A DNA stretch of 64,000 nucleotides from Nephromyces sp. MM_2019 (GCA_015657535.1 JADHZB010002012.1:1-64000), one strand, 5' to 3'; shown: positions 48,501 through 60,918, counted from the stretch's first letter. Made by a program: numbers and translations. The notes: a model not told the origin generated them from the sequence alone.

Positions 48501-49837
48501 CAATAAGTTAGCGTTATCTTACCTCGATAAGATAGTGCTTATTCTCATCTTCAACTCTGTGTGTGTTTTTCTCTGTTAAATTGATATGCATTTTGATTGC
48601 TTTGATGATAATAGGTTTTAACGTTATTACTGCTGCTAGAAAACCTCCAATTTAAGACTGAACAAACGATTTTCACATACACACACTAAACTTTCAAAGT
48701 TTCTCTCCCACCCGACAATACGCTATAACTCCTGTTTCCCCCCCACCCCATGATGCACTATAACCCCTGTTTCTCGCACTATATTTCCCTTCAGCAAAGA
48801 CCTACTTCCCGTCAGTTGCCCACCTCGCTAGGGTTTCGTTGATTGAGATGCTGCCTCAGATTCTCCCTAGTTTTGGCGTGAAAGTTAGCGATTTCTGCAT
48901 CAATTTTTTCCGCAATCTTTCGCCAATGTGCCTCTGCTTGAACAGCAGGGTAGAAGGCATTCAGAATGGAGAAGTGAAGATTGCGACAAAGGGATTGCCG
49001 GCTGATGTACTAACTAAATTGCTTGAGATAAAGGGGGAATCACCTGCTTCTAGCTCTACTTCAGGTTCCGTGACGCCCGAGAGCCCTGCTCAGCTGTCAA
49101 TTCCGTTTGGCATGCTTTTGTGGGCTACTGGAGTTGCTCAGGTTCCCTTCACAAAGAGTCTGATGCAATCAATTCCTGCTCAGAAGAACAACAGGTTTTT
49201 GAAGGTAACTCCGTCTTTGGCCGTAGTCGGAGTAGAAGATGTCTACGCCTTGGGGGATTGCTGCGTAATATCACCTCCTCCGATTCAGGATGCCGCCAGG
49301 ATTCTCTTTGATGATGCACAAGTCAATCACCCTTGCAAGGCTGGTGTTGACTACCTAGAGTCAATCGCTGCTAAACTAGTTTATCTCTACCCCCAACTTT
49401 CACCAAGCATTAATGATATATCTAAACTCCCTAGAAAAAATGCTATGGATTTTGCTCAATGGGAAGAATTTTTAGGTACTATTGACGCAGCTTATCGTCC
49501 TCCTCCACCTACTGCTCAAGTTGCTCTGCAGCAAGTTGATTATTTAGCTAATTTGCTCAATGCTAGGTCTTCGCCTAGTTCAGATCAAAAGTCGAAAAAC
49601 GAGTATTTCCCCAGTTTTTGCTTTGATAGTTTTGGTTCTCTTGCTCACCTTGGAGGATTTACCGGGATTGCACACTTCAAGAATTCCGACTATTTGGGTG
49701 GTTTCTTGCCCATTAGCATCATCAGGGCCTATCATTTGTATCGTTTAAAGGGCTTGAATAAGAAGTTTCAGTATTTAAATTGTGCAGCATTCCCGGGAAG
49801 TTTCACCAGCGGACTTGTGAAGTATAGCTTGAAATAG
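45501..49837 (+). CDS. NDH2: Type II (single-subunit) NADH:quinone dehydrogenase, complete, 5 exons
   Basis: Exons 45501-45862, 46605-46719, 47313-47522, 48149-48287 and 48795-49837 give 622 residues with all phases matching (2, 0, 0, 1). Donors are GTATGT, GTAGGC, GTTAGT and GTCAGC; acceptors follow TTCCAG, TTTTTTAG, GGTTCAG and CCCTTCAG. The first dinucleotide-binding fold has KLVLLGSGWAS (FAD, 91-101); the second has LHFAVVGAGPTGVET (NADH, 250-264). Other family features: VNVVSPTDCFVFTPVLPS across junction 1, YDILVVAVGANVNTFNIPGV in exon 3, WATGVAQVPF and VVGVEDVYALGDC in exon 5, and a C-terminal LAHLGGFTGIA. It oxidises matrix NADH and reduces ubiquinone without pumping protons, as apicomplexan mitochondria do in place of complex I. 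The first 90 residues are likely a mitochondrial targeting and linker region. SPT replaces the usual SPR(N). A low-complexity SSTSGSVTPESPAQ insert sits in exon 5. Confidence 0.93.
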
Positions 49838-52815
49838 TTGGGGATTTTGTGTGCGTGGGATTTTGAGTGGAGCAGGGTTTTTGTATGAGACGAAAAATCA
49901 ATTCCGTAGCTGGGTGCTTCCTAATTTTAATGCAACTAGCTGTGTATTTTTCTAAATATGAAATGTTGTGACGATGTGTGTGTGAAGCTTGGAGTACGCT
50001 ATTCGCGTGCAAATGTGGTTTTGGTTTGCCAGTGATATATATTGATATGTTCGTCCTGTTCTTTGCAATGAGGGATGAAGACTATGTTTTTGAAGTGGAG
50101 AAATCAATCTGGAGTATTTGATCTAATGTTCGTTATCCTCTTTGAAGATTTGAGCTTTCGAGAGTTATGGGTTGCTGATGATGGACTGTAAGGGATTTTT
50201 TTTCGTGTGCCGATTTGGAAGAAGCGAATGTAGCTCGCTTTCTCACTTTTTCTTGTGCTGGTGCGTAGGAGAGGAAATCTTACAAGTCCGGAAGATAACG
50301 GATTTTTTATGGCATGTTTAGAGGTTGCTTTAGATTTTTATTTTTTTTGGAAGACGGAGAGCTCCTCACAGCATTTTGAAAGATCTTCTGATACGTTTAA
50401 ATTAGCCCTCATAGGGGCTCTTTGGCAAACAGAGGGCTTTTTGGTGCATTTTGAAAGTTTTTCTGGTTTGTTGAACTGAAGAAGAGGGTTTCGTTGGCTA
50501 TTTTTCCTTTTGGTAGTATTATCGATGGAGCATTATTAAGGTTTCTCACCAGTTTGGTTTAACGAGGATAAAGGCTTCAACTTGGCAATGTGCAGCAGTT
50601 TTTTATTTTTGCTTTCATTCACGCATTTCCTTGCTACATTTTCCACTATAAGTATCAACGTTCCTGCTGCGGTTGAAGCAAAAAAACCTATAGTTTAGAG
50701 TAGAAGGAAAAAGATGAGTTGTGGAATTCATTTTAGGATGAAAATAATAAAATGATCAACTTTGCAGAGATTTTTGCGCCGTTTTGTTTCATGCTGCTCG
50801 TAAATGCTTGCTGTACTGCTTGAAAAATCCCCATTATCTTCTTTTTTGTTTTCATTTTCTTACCTCTTGCTTTACAAGACGATTAAAAAATGCTCAATTA
50901 GACGTAAAAAACCTTACTATTACAGGTTCTTGATCGTATGTGTGTGTTCCAAATCTTTTTTACACCCCCCTCATGTCAATTTCAGCATTTCATGTTTGTC
51001 TCCATCAGTTGCTTTTTTGCCTGTTCCTCACTTTTCATGTTTTAGCTATGCTTTTTCATCTTGGAAGAGATTTTTTTCCCTCTGAATTTACAGTCTAGTT
51101 TTCCACTGCAAATTTACTACGGAAAAATTATTCCCTACTCAGTTCAGTGTGGATCTTCATGTATCTAGCCTTTTCTTGTTGGCTTGCTACTGGCTTGGTT
51201 TTTCTTCGTTGCGAAAGATTTCTTCTTATGAACATAGCAAGAATCTTCAGATCTGCGTTCTGAGTACTCGATTCTGGCTTTGATTACAAACCCCCCCTCC
51301 CCCATCGGTATCTGTGACGATCTGCGTATACTGTTTGCTTTTTCTTGAGGTTTTTCTGAATCAGCGCCTAGTCTGTAAATACACGTGATAGCCTCTATAT
51401 CAGCTTTGGTAGGTAGTTATCTGCTTTATTCTTTTATATGTTTGCTGCCTTCTATGGAGAAGTACACACAAAACGTCACTTTTCATACACCTCTAACGCG
51501 ATGATATTTTTTCTTCTTATTTTACATATCTTCCTTCATCTTTGGAGGTATATGAAATATTAATATCTTTTATTTAAATTTGGTTTCATCTTCTGCTGTG
51601 AAAAATATCATAATATGTTAGCCTGTTAGCTGTAGGGCTTTTGAAAACCTGTGTGTTGCAGTACCTCTTGTTTTTTCTTAACAGTAGCTTTCCTGATTTT
51701 GCTGACAAATTTTTACAGCGTATTGCTGGGATCTCTTGATGAAATGCAGTTAGAAGAGATAATTTAGAAGGAACTCCTTTAAGTTGTAGTTATTAGTGAT
51801 TTTTGATTTCTACTCACTGAGATATGTATGTGTGCTCATGGTATACGAGTTTTTATAGGCTGTGCTGCCATAGGTAATTACTAATGCTCCGAAGATTGCT
51901 CATGCGCTTTTAAAGCTTTTAACAAGCCTACAGCTATGTTTATGGCATCCCATTTTAAGGTGTGCTTCCTTGTCAGCATTTTTGTAAGACTATGCGACTG
52001 TTTTGTATTTTTATTTGTATATGTATTGCTTGCACTCGCAGAAATAATTTGGTGTTTTAGCCATGTAATACCTGCCTTTGTGTGTCTCCAACGGAAGCTT
52101 TTATGATCTCTTTAGTTGTATAAAGTACCTCCTCTAGTTTGCAACGATGCATTTACCCATGTAAAGTTGAGGTTGTAGGCTCTTTCTGGTAGGAATATTG
52201 CGAGCAGTACAAAAGAATACCCTACCTGCACAACGGGCTCTTTATGAGCCTGTGTGTGTGTATTTGTTAAGGCCACATATTGATTGTGTGCGTAGAAGAT
52301 GTCTCACATGATAAACCTGAGACCCATGGTTTTTTGCAATTTCATGAGCTGATTTTTCAGCTGAACTATCATTTTAGTACGTTTACGCTGCGATGTTGGT
52401 TGTGTTCGCACCATTGCTTTATAGTGATAGTGCACATGAGATTTCCGCACACTATGGGTGCTCTTGTTAGTGCACTTAGTGCTTGCACCCTGGAGATACT
52501 CTTATTAGTGTACTTAGTGCTTACAGATGGGCTTATATTAGTTTTTTATTTCTGTAGCAATTTTTATACGAGAAGCACTGCGAGGAGCGTTTTGTTGTCA
52601 TTTTTACTTGTGATATAAATTTAGATTTTGCTATTGATTGCAACACGATCCTACTAATGTTACGAATCTAACTAGTGTACTTCCCCAACACAGAATTTTT
52701 TTTGGTAAATTTGAACGAGAAAATTGCATGCGTGACACTAACGCAGTATATGGTTGTAAAAGTAGCATACTGAAGATTAGAATAAAACTTGTGTATTTGA
52801 AAGTTTTATTTTGCG
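49838..52815. other. 3' flank of NDH2; no gene seen
   Basis: T-rich on the plus strand with scattered GTGTGT words up to about 52.3 kb, then mixed. Longest plus-strand frames (74-112 codons) are hydrophobic read-through of T-rich DNA. The near-duplicate TTAGTGTACTTAGTGCTT / TTAGTGCACTTAGTGCTT occurs at about 52467-52522. Confidence 0.45.
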
Positions 52816-53955
52816 TCAGAAACTCCTGAGAAAGTCAGTGAATTCCTCAGCTTCTTCCATGTGTATTTGAATCCCTTGAGATCCTCGCCTTAACACTTGT
52901 GTAGCATCTTGGGTTTTTGCAGCCGTGGCTTTCAATGGTCTCGTTAAAACTACGTCTTTGAGCACATTCATGAAAAGCAGAGAAGATCTCAATGCATGCA
53001 TTATCTAGATTGTTTTCTTTCCAATGGCCTATTTGTCTATGCAAGTGCAAATCGGCTTATACTGCATGTATATGAGTAGCGCATAATTTATGTGTGTTTC
53101 TGGGATTCGAGATAACATCTATTCTATGTACATGAGAAAATATACACAAGTTTATGCATAGCAAGGCATGTGTGTAAATAAGTCCGGTAAAAAACTTTGT
53201 ATATCCCCTATTTTTTGGCGACATAAGGTGAGTAGTAACTCTCATTATCTACGCTGATTTGCTAGTATTGAGAATGGTTTGTATGGCAAGCTCTTTTTGA
53301 TGTCCTGTACTTTTAAGTCTGTTGTTAACCGCAGCTTTTCATGTGTACTGTAGGAGATTTAATTGGATTTTTATATTTGGTAAGTACTGCAGAATGGTAC
53401 GGAGTGCGTGTTGTATGTTTTGTTAGTGCCGCGTTTGTGCTGGATTGCATGTTGATAGCTGTTCTTTGAGTATATATTTTGAATGATGTCGGAGTTCCTT
53501 GTGCATGATATATAGTCAGACATGGAACGTATGCCGCTACATCCTATTGGTTTATTGCTATTTTATACTGGATCTAAAGGTTTTTGGCGGTGTGTATGCT
53601 CAATGCTAACAGTTAGAGTAAATCATCCGAATAACTTGTACCTTTTTTATTTTTTAGGTCTAGTGCTTTCTAGTTTTGCGCGTGGATATGAGTCAATGGT
53701 AACAATTTAGTGTATTGGCGTGTTTTGGGGTGTGGTATTTTATTTGGTCCCCTAATTGTCCAAGCTTTTCGCTTTGATGTATCATAAAGATTCTAGCCCA
53801 TTTATTTTCTTTGGCTACCGCTATTTCATTGTTTTCTCAGACCGATCTGTTCTTCATAAGCGCTGATTTCTACGACCTCTTCTTCAAACCGTTTAATAAT
53901 TTCTTGCTGTTTTTCCATCGTTTGCTTTATGAGCTTGAAGCGCTTTACTGCTTTG
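52816..53955 (-). CDS. Candidate coiled-coil protein, two 3' exons
   Basis: Exon 53955-53843 reads FKLIKQTMEKQQEIIKRFEE and then EVVEISAYEEQI, a Lys/Glu/Gln-rich heptad-like helix. Exon 52955-52816 reads VVLTRPLKATAAKTQDATQV, then HMEEAEEFTDFLRSF and a stop. Both ends are phase 1 and agree. The Phe/Leu-rich plus-strand frame over the first exon (53811-54050) is what the antisense of a Lys/Glu coiled coil looks like. Splice signals (AAG acceptors, GGTCTG donor) are modest and other exons may lie between. Family not recognised. Confidence 0.38.
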
Positions 53956-54270
53956 CTTCAACATTTGCGAGTCTTTTGGCTTTAGAGGAGAATATGATAA
54001 AAGGGCTCTACTTTAAGTTGCTCCCATTCTATGCCTGTACCTATTTCTAAACATAGGTGTATGTTTGTCAGCATATGCTATGCGTATGTGTCTCTATCTG
54101 TGCATATTTATGTATCGATAACTCCAGTATACATTTTCATTTCTTTATACTTTATATCTCCTGGAATCCTCTCGCTCATCGTGTGATTAAATTGACTTAA
54201 TAATGGGGGGATACATAATGCTTATTTTAGCGGCTCCGTTTGTTATTTCCAAAAGATTACAAACTCTATT

Positions 54271-54699
54271 ATGGGAAAGTTGAAGGTATTCCTTGCTACT
54301 GGCTGCGCAACTGAATGTGGTGCCGCCCTTGCTATTGCCTCTACCTCCGGCGCGACAGCAAGTTTTAGCAATATTGACACAGCTTAAGTTTATGCTGCTA
54401 TTACAGCTGGGATCTTCGGCGAGTCTTACCGCTGCTTGCTGTCCAGCGAATGGTCCTGGTTCCGTTATCGTACTAGCTCATGCGAGAAGTATATCTATTA
54501 CCATATATTATTATTATCTTACTTTGGATCTCTTGAGAGTGTTTCTGCATTAGAAACTACAGGTTTTCTCCTGCAGTTTCAGAGCCAAGATAAATATACG
54601 CACCTTGATATCAATGTACTTATGCATATATTGATATCGATCCTCCTTTCTTTGAACGCTATCTTCTCCCTTTTGGCAATAGTCTTAAGAATAGAGTAG
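54271..54699 (+). CDS. Candidate small membrane protein with one in-frame TAA or an 87-nt intron
   Basis: ATG at 54271 (MGKLKVFLATGCATECGAAL) stays in frame for 142 codons to a TAG at 54697 except for one TAA at 54385-54387. An 87-base GT-AG intron (54320-54406, acceptor GCTATTACAG) would remove the TAA without changing frame, joining at phase 1 to GIFGESYRCLLSSEWSWFRY. The C-terminus ends in a hydrophobic stretch (LMHILISILLSLNAIFSLLA) suited to one membrane span. No family recognised. Confidence 0.4.
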
Positions 54700-56958
54700 C
54701 TCGTCATACTTGGCGCAATACTAGTGAGGCAAACTATGTAGCTATCTATCTGTCAAATGTGAAGTCTGAGTCTCCTGAATAACCGCTTCGTCGGTAATCC
54801 GCTAGTACCTGGTGCTGGGCTATGTTAAAAGTATGTACAGAGGAAAAATATCCCGACGGCCAAGTGTTGTTTAAGAGTGTCAGCCCCAAAATCATCAAAG
54901 TGCGGATGAAGTGACTCACCGCGTGGTAGTAAAGCAGAGGCAGGGCAATTACTCTTACTTCGTCCTAGTATTGAAGTCTTTTTTCTACCTATTGACCTTT
55001 TATCGGATTTCCTGCCGAATTTTTTTTCTTTTAGAATGCATGTAAGATCGCATTATTGCATACAGTGCCTGAAGCATTAATCCTAGATTGGATGCGCGAT
55101 ATCAGCGGAAGCGCTTTAGTTACAAACCTCGTAAAACGTCAGCACAATCTACACATAAAATGTACATGCTAATGAAATATATCGTATAGCGAGTGGCGTG
55201 GATATCTTAGCTTACTAATAATGAAACCTTTCTTGAGAAAAATTTGACAAATGCTTTGCATGCTGACCGTCAATGCATCGATACAGTCCCTTAGGAGATG
55301 ATAAACTGGATATTTTATGTAAGCCACATGTACAAATTGTACATCTTCCACTTCAATCGACATAATATTGCGAATAAGTAGCCCTTGTTGCCATTATTTC
55401 AAATATGCTTAGGCACTACGTTGCATGTTAGCCCTTGAGCTTTTTGCTTTAGTTGATCCACAGTGAAATAATTCCGACCAGTGCCGTGTGGCCTTCGATG
55501 TGTATGACTTTGAATATAAAAAGCATCACTCTACAGGGTAGATCCCAATATATAATATTATTGCATATTCTCGTCAAAAGTGACGTGTCATCATGCACCA
55601 GGTGTACTGTATAATCATGCTTTGCAGCAGAGTTGCTCGTAGCTGGAAAATTAGTTTCGCATTTTTAAGAGCTGTACCGACTCGAAACGGTGGAAAACAA
55701 AGTTCATAGCTAAAATTTCAAGCACATTTTAATCTAAAGCACAGATTTACTGAGTAACTAAAAAAATCTCTAAAGAAGATGTTGGAAGGGAAGCTAATTC
55801 CTCATGGCTTTCGTGCTAGAAACGCCTGAAACTGTTGTACGACATGAAATTGAAGCTCCAGATTATGAGTTAAGAGTTACGAAGGGCGTGCAGCTATCGT
55901 TCTGCTGACATTCGTCACGGCACACATGCAATCTGAGACGTTCATGCATATATGTATCATATGCAGCGACCTTAGCTTACCGTAACTCCTCACTTTATCC
56001 AAAAGCCCGTTAATCGCATGTCCACACATGTTGATCGATCCAGGTTACCTCAATTATGCACACATTTATCGATTTCTCCTGGACTATGTAAGCGCTGCAG
56101 GGTACATATATTATCATGCTTTTTTGTGTGAGGCCTACTGCCTCATCTAATCTATTCAGCTCTGTACATAAAAGGAGTCGCGTACATATATTTACTACAA
56201 AGGTCCTTGGTACGAAGCGAATGACACATCAGCCGTTGGAAAAGTATAGGGCGCAGCTGGTGACCGTAACAGTCCGGCTAACTTTAACAGCAAACTGTTG
56301 GCAATATATACTACCTTCGCCACAAACCTAGTGCCAGAATCAGTGTCAGCAAGCAGAAAAGTATAATTTTTAGACGCCAGCAGAAAATAGTTAGTACCGA
56401 TTTTAAACCTGTGTTAAAGTTCAAATTGCAAATAGCGCCAATTTGAATCCCATTTTAAGCCCCTGTTTCAACTAGTACCAATTTGAAGCCTGTTTTAAGT
56501 CCCCATTGCTATGATTGCTGTTCTTTGTGAACCCAGTAAAAGTTACTCAGGCAAGTCACACTTCCACAAAATAGCGCTCTTTCTCTAAAATTGATATGCA
56601 CTCACACATTAGTCAGTGTCTAAATTTATTGACTCTCGTCGCGCCAAACTTGGTTGGGAGTGTTTCCTCTGCTCGGGCGCTTCGGACTTGCGCTGATTGA
56701 ACTGCAAAACTCAGTTTGCGTAGCTACTAATACGTATAGGTCGTTCATGCTTACGTGACCAAACAGGGGCTCCATCCACTGCACGTATATATATCTTCCT
56801 TTCGGAGCGTAAATTTAGGTCGTTCGATCTTCCTTATGACCCAAGAGCCGATCGTGGGTTACAAATTCGCCGCAACTCACTTTTGGCATGATACGCCTAA
56901 ACATTAGCAGGTTAATGGAGCAGCCCCGGAATATTTTCTTTGCTTGCTACTGTTTCAG
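54700..56958. other. Unassigned DNA
   Basis: One minus-strand frame with its own start, 55363-55169 (MSIEVEDVQFVHVAYIKYPV, 64 codons), has a possible donor GTAAGC near its end, but no partner exon is certain. The rest has only short frames on both strands. Confidence 0.45.
56388..56510. repeat. Degenerate tandem repeat, about 3 copies
   Basis: AGTACCGATTTTAAACCTG, GCGCCAATTTGAATCCCATT and AGTACCAATTTGAAGCCTG begin three similar 35-45 base units sharing 'ccaatttgaa...ttttaag'. Confidence 0.75.
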
Positions 56959-57873
56959 TCAGACCTACCGGTGGTCACAGGTTTCGAGATTCTCGTGAGC
57001 TCTGCAACACTTTGGCCTTCCTTCATCGCCTCTACACGACGCATTATTTTTTGAATGAAAAGACATTGTGTTTTATAGGAATTTGTGAGTATTCAGATAT
57101 TCTTCGGCTTGCTCTCCTTGGCAGTGCAATTTTTGTTAGGCGTATAAGAGGGGTCGCAGAAGCGTACCTTGTACCTTTCTAGAGAGGACATTAAGTATTT
57201 TGACTCGTGCAATTAAGGTACATTATCTCCAATCTGTAGCATGGTTGCTTCAGCCACCGTTAAAATCCTTTTTCGCCGCTTCTGCCAGAATGAACTTTTA
57301 TTTTTTAAGAGTGTATTGTATTTGAACTGGCCGGTACATATTGCATGATTTGTGGTTTTTTCCTCCTCCTCTTGCGGTTTAGGACTAATAACTAACAGCT
57401 TTATATGGAAATTTGTATTACAGTTTACCGATAAAAGGCATCATTGCTCCGGTTATTTTCGTAATAAAATACTGCTTGTAGTATTAGTAATGCATTGCTC
57501 TCACTTAAGTGCTGCATTCTATTACGCATCGTTCAATTATTGCAAAACGCTCTTGCAGAAAAGCGGCACGATTTCTTGTGCAAAAGGGCTGAGTTCTGCA
57601 TTTGGGGATGCTTTTCCGTTGATCACATCGCTGCTTATATGTTTTAAGATTTGTTACCAATATCCTGCGGTTGAGTATAAAAAGAGCAACGTATATCCAT
57701 ATTATGGAGGTAGTCAGTCGAGGATAGTGCTAGCGCTTGATCCTGAGAAGCGTAGGGCTTACGTAATGTATAAATTGATGGGGGTGCGCAAAGCATTGCC
57801 CGTTGAGCAATGCTTTAAAATCTACAAGTTGCCTTATGCATCTTTCATTTTCTACTTACTCCCCTTTTATTAA
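56959..57873 (+). CDS. Unknown multi-pass or membrane-associated protein, 3' exons
   Basis: The main exon starts after a strong tract (CCTCCTCCTCTTGCGGTTTAG) at 57383 and is open for 163 codons to a TAA at 57873, longer than chance would give. It has hydrophobic stretches (ILLVVLVMHCSHLSAAFYYA; FPLITSLLICFKICYQY) and then a conserved-looking soluble part (YGGSQSRIVLALDPEKRRAY, LPVEQCFKIYKLPY). An upstream exon begins at 56959 after TACTGTTTCAG (RPTGGHRFRDSRELCNTLAF) with a good donor GTGAGT at 57085, but joining that donor straight to 57383 makes a stop, so either a middle exon exists or another donor (phase-1 GTGCAA near 57124) is used. Family not recognised. Confidence 0.5.
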
Positions 57874-57943
57874 CAGAAAAGACTAGTTTGTCGTCTTTTT
57901 TTTTACAGAAGAAGCGCTTTAGTGCGAGATAACTTCTCACAAT

Positions 57944-58228
57944 CTAGACAATTACTAAAACTGCTACATAATCAGTGACTTTCTCTGTATAGTTGCAGTG
58001 CGATTGAAACTTATGAAGCAGATAATGTTTTATAGGTTTTTTTATATCTATTTTACTAATCTCTTGATTTTTACTGCCTTCATCACTGGGTTTTTTTTTA
58101 TGCGTTAAAGTGATTTTTTTTGCACATTGGAACTGTTGAGGATGTTGCGTTATATTTCTAAGCTGTGCGGCTAGGAAAAACATTCCTAGGAGAGTGATGA
58201 ATACGTAGTAAAATGGATGAAAAGCCAT
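57944..58228 (-). CDS. Small open frame with signal-anchor-like N-terminus and Lys-rich body
   Basis: A single-exon 94-codon frame starts MAFHPFYYVFITLLGMFFLA, a textbook hydrophobic leader, followed by a hydrophilic lysine-rich stretch (KKITLTHKKKPSDEGSKNQE) and a hydrophobic end (DYVAVLVIV). It is tail-to-tail with the gene ending at 57873, 70 bases away. It could be a secreted or type II membrane peptide. An AT-rich strand can produce Lys-rich frames by chance, so confidence is low. Confidence 0.33.
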   Translation of the reverse strand: MAFHPFYYVFITLLGMFFLAAQLRNITQHPQQFQCAKKITLTHKKKPSDEGSKNQEISKIDIKKPIKHYLLHKFQSHCNYTEKVTDYVAVLVIV

Positions 58229-60902
58229 CCATCCTTTATAAATAAAAAAAATGGATATAGAATTACTCGGTTGATCTTGTAGGTACTTTTTAAGAGTTTA
58301 AAATACCTGAGAATGTATGAAATTTAAATATTTATTTATCTCATTAAAATACTAGAATATTATCTTTTTTCGTTTGAAGAATGTGTATTTAATACAATTT
58401 AGCCCTCCTACAAGGCATGATTGTCGCTAGTGTTGAACTTTTGAAATGCTTTTTACTCATTGGGGGTGACTGAAATGTGTTTGTCTGGGCTGCTTTTGAA
58501 GGAATAATGATGTTATTTCGCATATTAAGCTAAGCTGGGTAGTGCATCTTGTTTTTTTTGGCTGCGGAATTGTACTGTAATTGCTTTGAATATAGAATTT
58601 AGATGAAGATGTAAATTATGCGCATTTTTTCCTGGTTTTTAATCATTATTAGCGCGTTTAACATGTCTAGGGTGAAGATTTTTTTTCTTTTATCTGGCGT
58701 CTATTTTTGCGATAATTGTGTTAGGATGCAGAAGATATCTTAACATGCGCATTTTTGTCTTTATTTTTTATTTATAGCATCTATTCTTATGACTATTGTG
58801 GTTGGATGGAAAAACTGCTTTGATATATTCGAAGATTACTCGAGTCTCTTTTGGTTACAACTACAGTATTATGTTTCTAGTTGTGTATCATAACCTAAAA
58901 GGAACTATGAATTTTACTTTTTTAGGATTTTATCATCGAAAAAGAAGCAGATAAGGCGTTAAGCCTTGTAATTTCCGTTTGCTGATTCATTTGAAATCCT
59001 TATGAATGCGTGCTGACACTGTGTAGATTTAATGATTGAGAGAGGATGTTTCATGCATGACATTTACACCCTCTCATGTCTTGATGGTGATAAGATTTTG
59101 ATCTAAAAAAGATAATATAAAGCGTAGTATTTTAAGCCCAAATATCTACTTCTAAGCAGATCTTTGCTATCCTCCCAATGTTAGCATATTAAAAGCCTTT
59201 CTGATATCTTTAATCATGTTTTCTCTATTCCAAATAGCGTTATAAAGCTTAGAAAAAGCACTATTCTTAGAAATATAAAAAAGATGGAATTTTTCATAGA
59301 TTAACAATGTAAAGCTCTTCTTAGTTCAAACTCATAATAGAGATGAAGTAAGTATATATATATATATCTTCAGGAATTAGTGCTGTGTGCATATAAGAAT
59401 AATATATAGTAGGTACTGTAAACGATAGGTATTAAATTACAGCATAGCAATCATGTATAGATCCTTAATGATTGCATAGCATTAATGCTTCCCTAAGATT
59501 TATTGAATCTGCTCACTTAAGCCCAAATAATGCAGATATTCTTGGGCTTCTAGTTTTGATATTTTTATATTAAGAAAATTGAATGATTAGGAAAAACATG
59601 TTTGCTATGATTTATCTTCTCCCCAATATCACCCTCACACCCCCCATGCTTGCGAAATATCACCCCATCCACCTCCCCCACGCCCCTTACCCCCCTGCTC
59701 TTCGCAGTTCTTTTTGTGAATTGACTGGCAGGTTTTGCTGCTTAATCATCTAAAAGCATCTTTTTGCTACGAACTTGCTGAGGGATATTTGCGTGCGCAT
59801 ATTGCTAGCAAGTATTCTTCGCAGGAGATTTCATACGTGGTATTTTATGAACTTCTTTCTATATGTTTTTTAAAAGTCGGAGAGCGAGAAAATAATCTTT
59901 TCTTGTAGAGATTTCCTCCTTTTCTAACATTTCATCCAAATTAGCTTCCAACTTTGTAGCATTTATTATGTTTTCTCTTTGTGAAGCAAACCCATGTGAT
60001 TTGCATTTGGTGCGTCAACTGTCTTCAGTGTGTGTGGAAGACATAGCTTCTTTGTAGTATATTTAATGAAGCTTTTTTTAGGCTTTCATCCTCAACTGCT
60101 TGTTCTTGCTCTTGATTTTTGTGTGTGTAGCTTTTTTCATATTTTGGCGAATATTCATTTGGGAGTGTGTGTGTTTTTTGAAGTCACCCTGATTTGCCTA
60201 CAAAAATTCTTTGCTATCTAAAGAGGGTTATGTGTGTGCAATTTATTTTTTTGTGCGTTCTGATGATGTAATAACCTCAAATATAAATTAAGCGAAAGAG
60301 AGGATCCTAAATTATATTGACACTAGTGTAAAAAGATATGTGTGCACTGAATTTTTTTCACACGCGTGTGTGTTAAGCATTTCCAACGGCAGTTTTGCTA
60401 TGCTAAACTTTTACTTGTGACGCTAAACTTCTAGCCTGGCTTATCATCTGTGTCGCTTGAATTTGTCCATTCAAAAAACATAAGTCCCATCATTTTACTG
60501 AGAAGTTTCTTGGCTTTTTGACTTGTAGCATGAGTGATGATGCTAGTGCAAGCTATACATTTACTGAATGCTGATACTCCTTATCCTTCTTTCAACATCC
60601 AAAAATCCTACCTGTTCAGCTAGTGCTCGCTTTGAAGCTGTACTTTTGTTTTACGCTATCTTCAATAAATTTACGCTGTAAATGCTGGAAGAATTCGCTC
60701 CAAAGTTTGGATAAATTATATATATTTCCTCTGTTTTGTTATACTGTGCCGATCCCTCCTTTACAGTGCATATCTGTGTGTTTCTGCTCATATATGAGCA
60801 ACCAATACCCTCATGTATTTCTTCCCTCCCCTGTGCGATAATCTTCAAGAAATCTGTTCTCTCACCGTTTCTACTGTGAATTTTTTTCTTCTTCTTTTAC
60901 AG
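58229..60902. other. 5' flank of the RRM gene; T-rich, no exon seen
   Basis: Strongly T-rich on the plus strand, with one (TA)n run near 59354 and a C-rich block at 59636-59697. Probably promoter, untranslated leader exon and leader intron of the RRM gene: an acceptor at 60901-60902 (CTTCTTCTTTTACAG) lies 16 bases before its ATG. Confidence 0.5.
59636..59697. repeat. C-rich block, possible G-quadruplex on the minus strand
   Basis: Runs of 6, 4, 5, 4 and 6 C, separated by short spacers, within about 60 bases of otherwise T-rich DNA. Repeated ATATCACCC words suggest a small duplication. Confidence 0.7.
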
Positions 60903-60918
60903 AATTTAACCCATCAAG

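Noticed and set aside
52280..52618. 112-codon plus-strand hydrophobic frame
   Set aside because: Leu/Phe/Val-rich product typical of T-rich intergenic DNA, and part of it comes from a near-duplicate of TTAGTGTACTTAGTGCTT.
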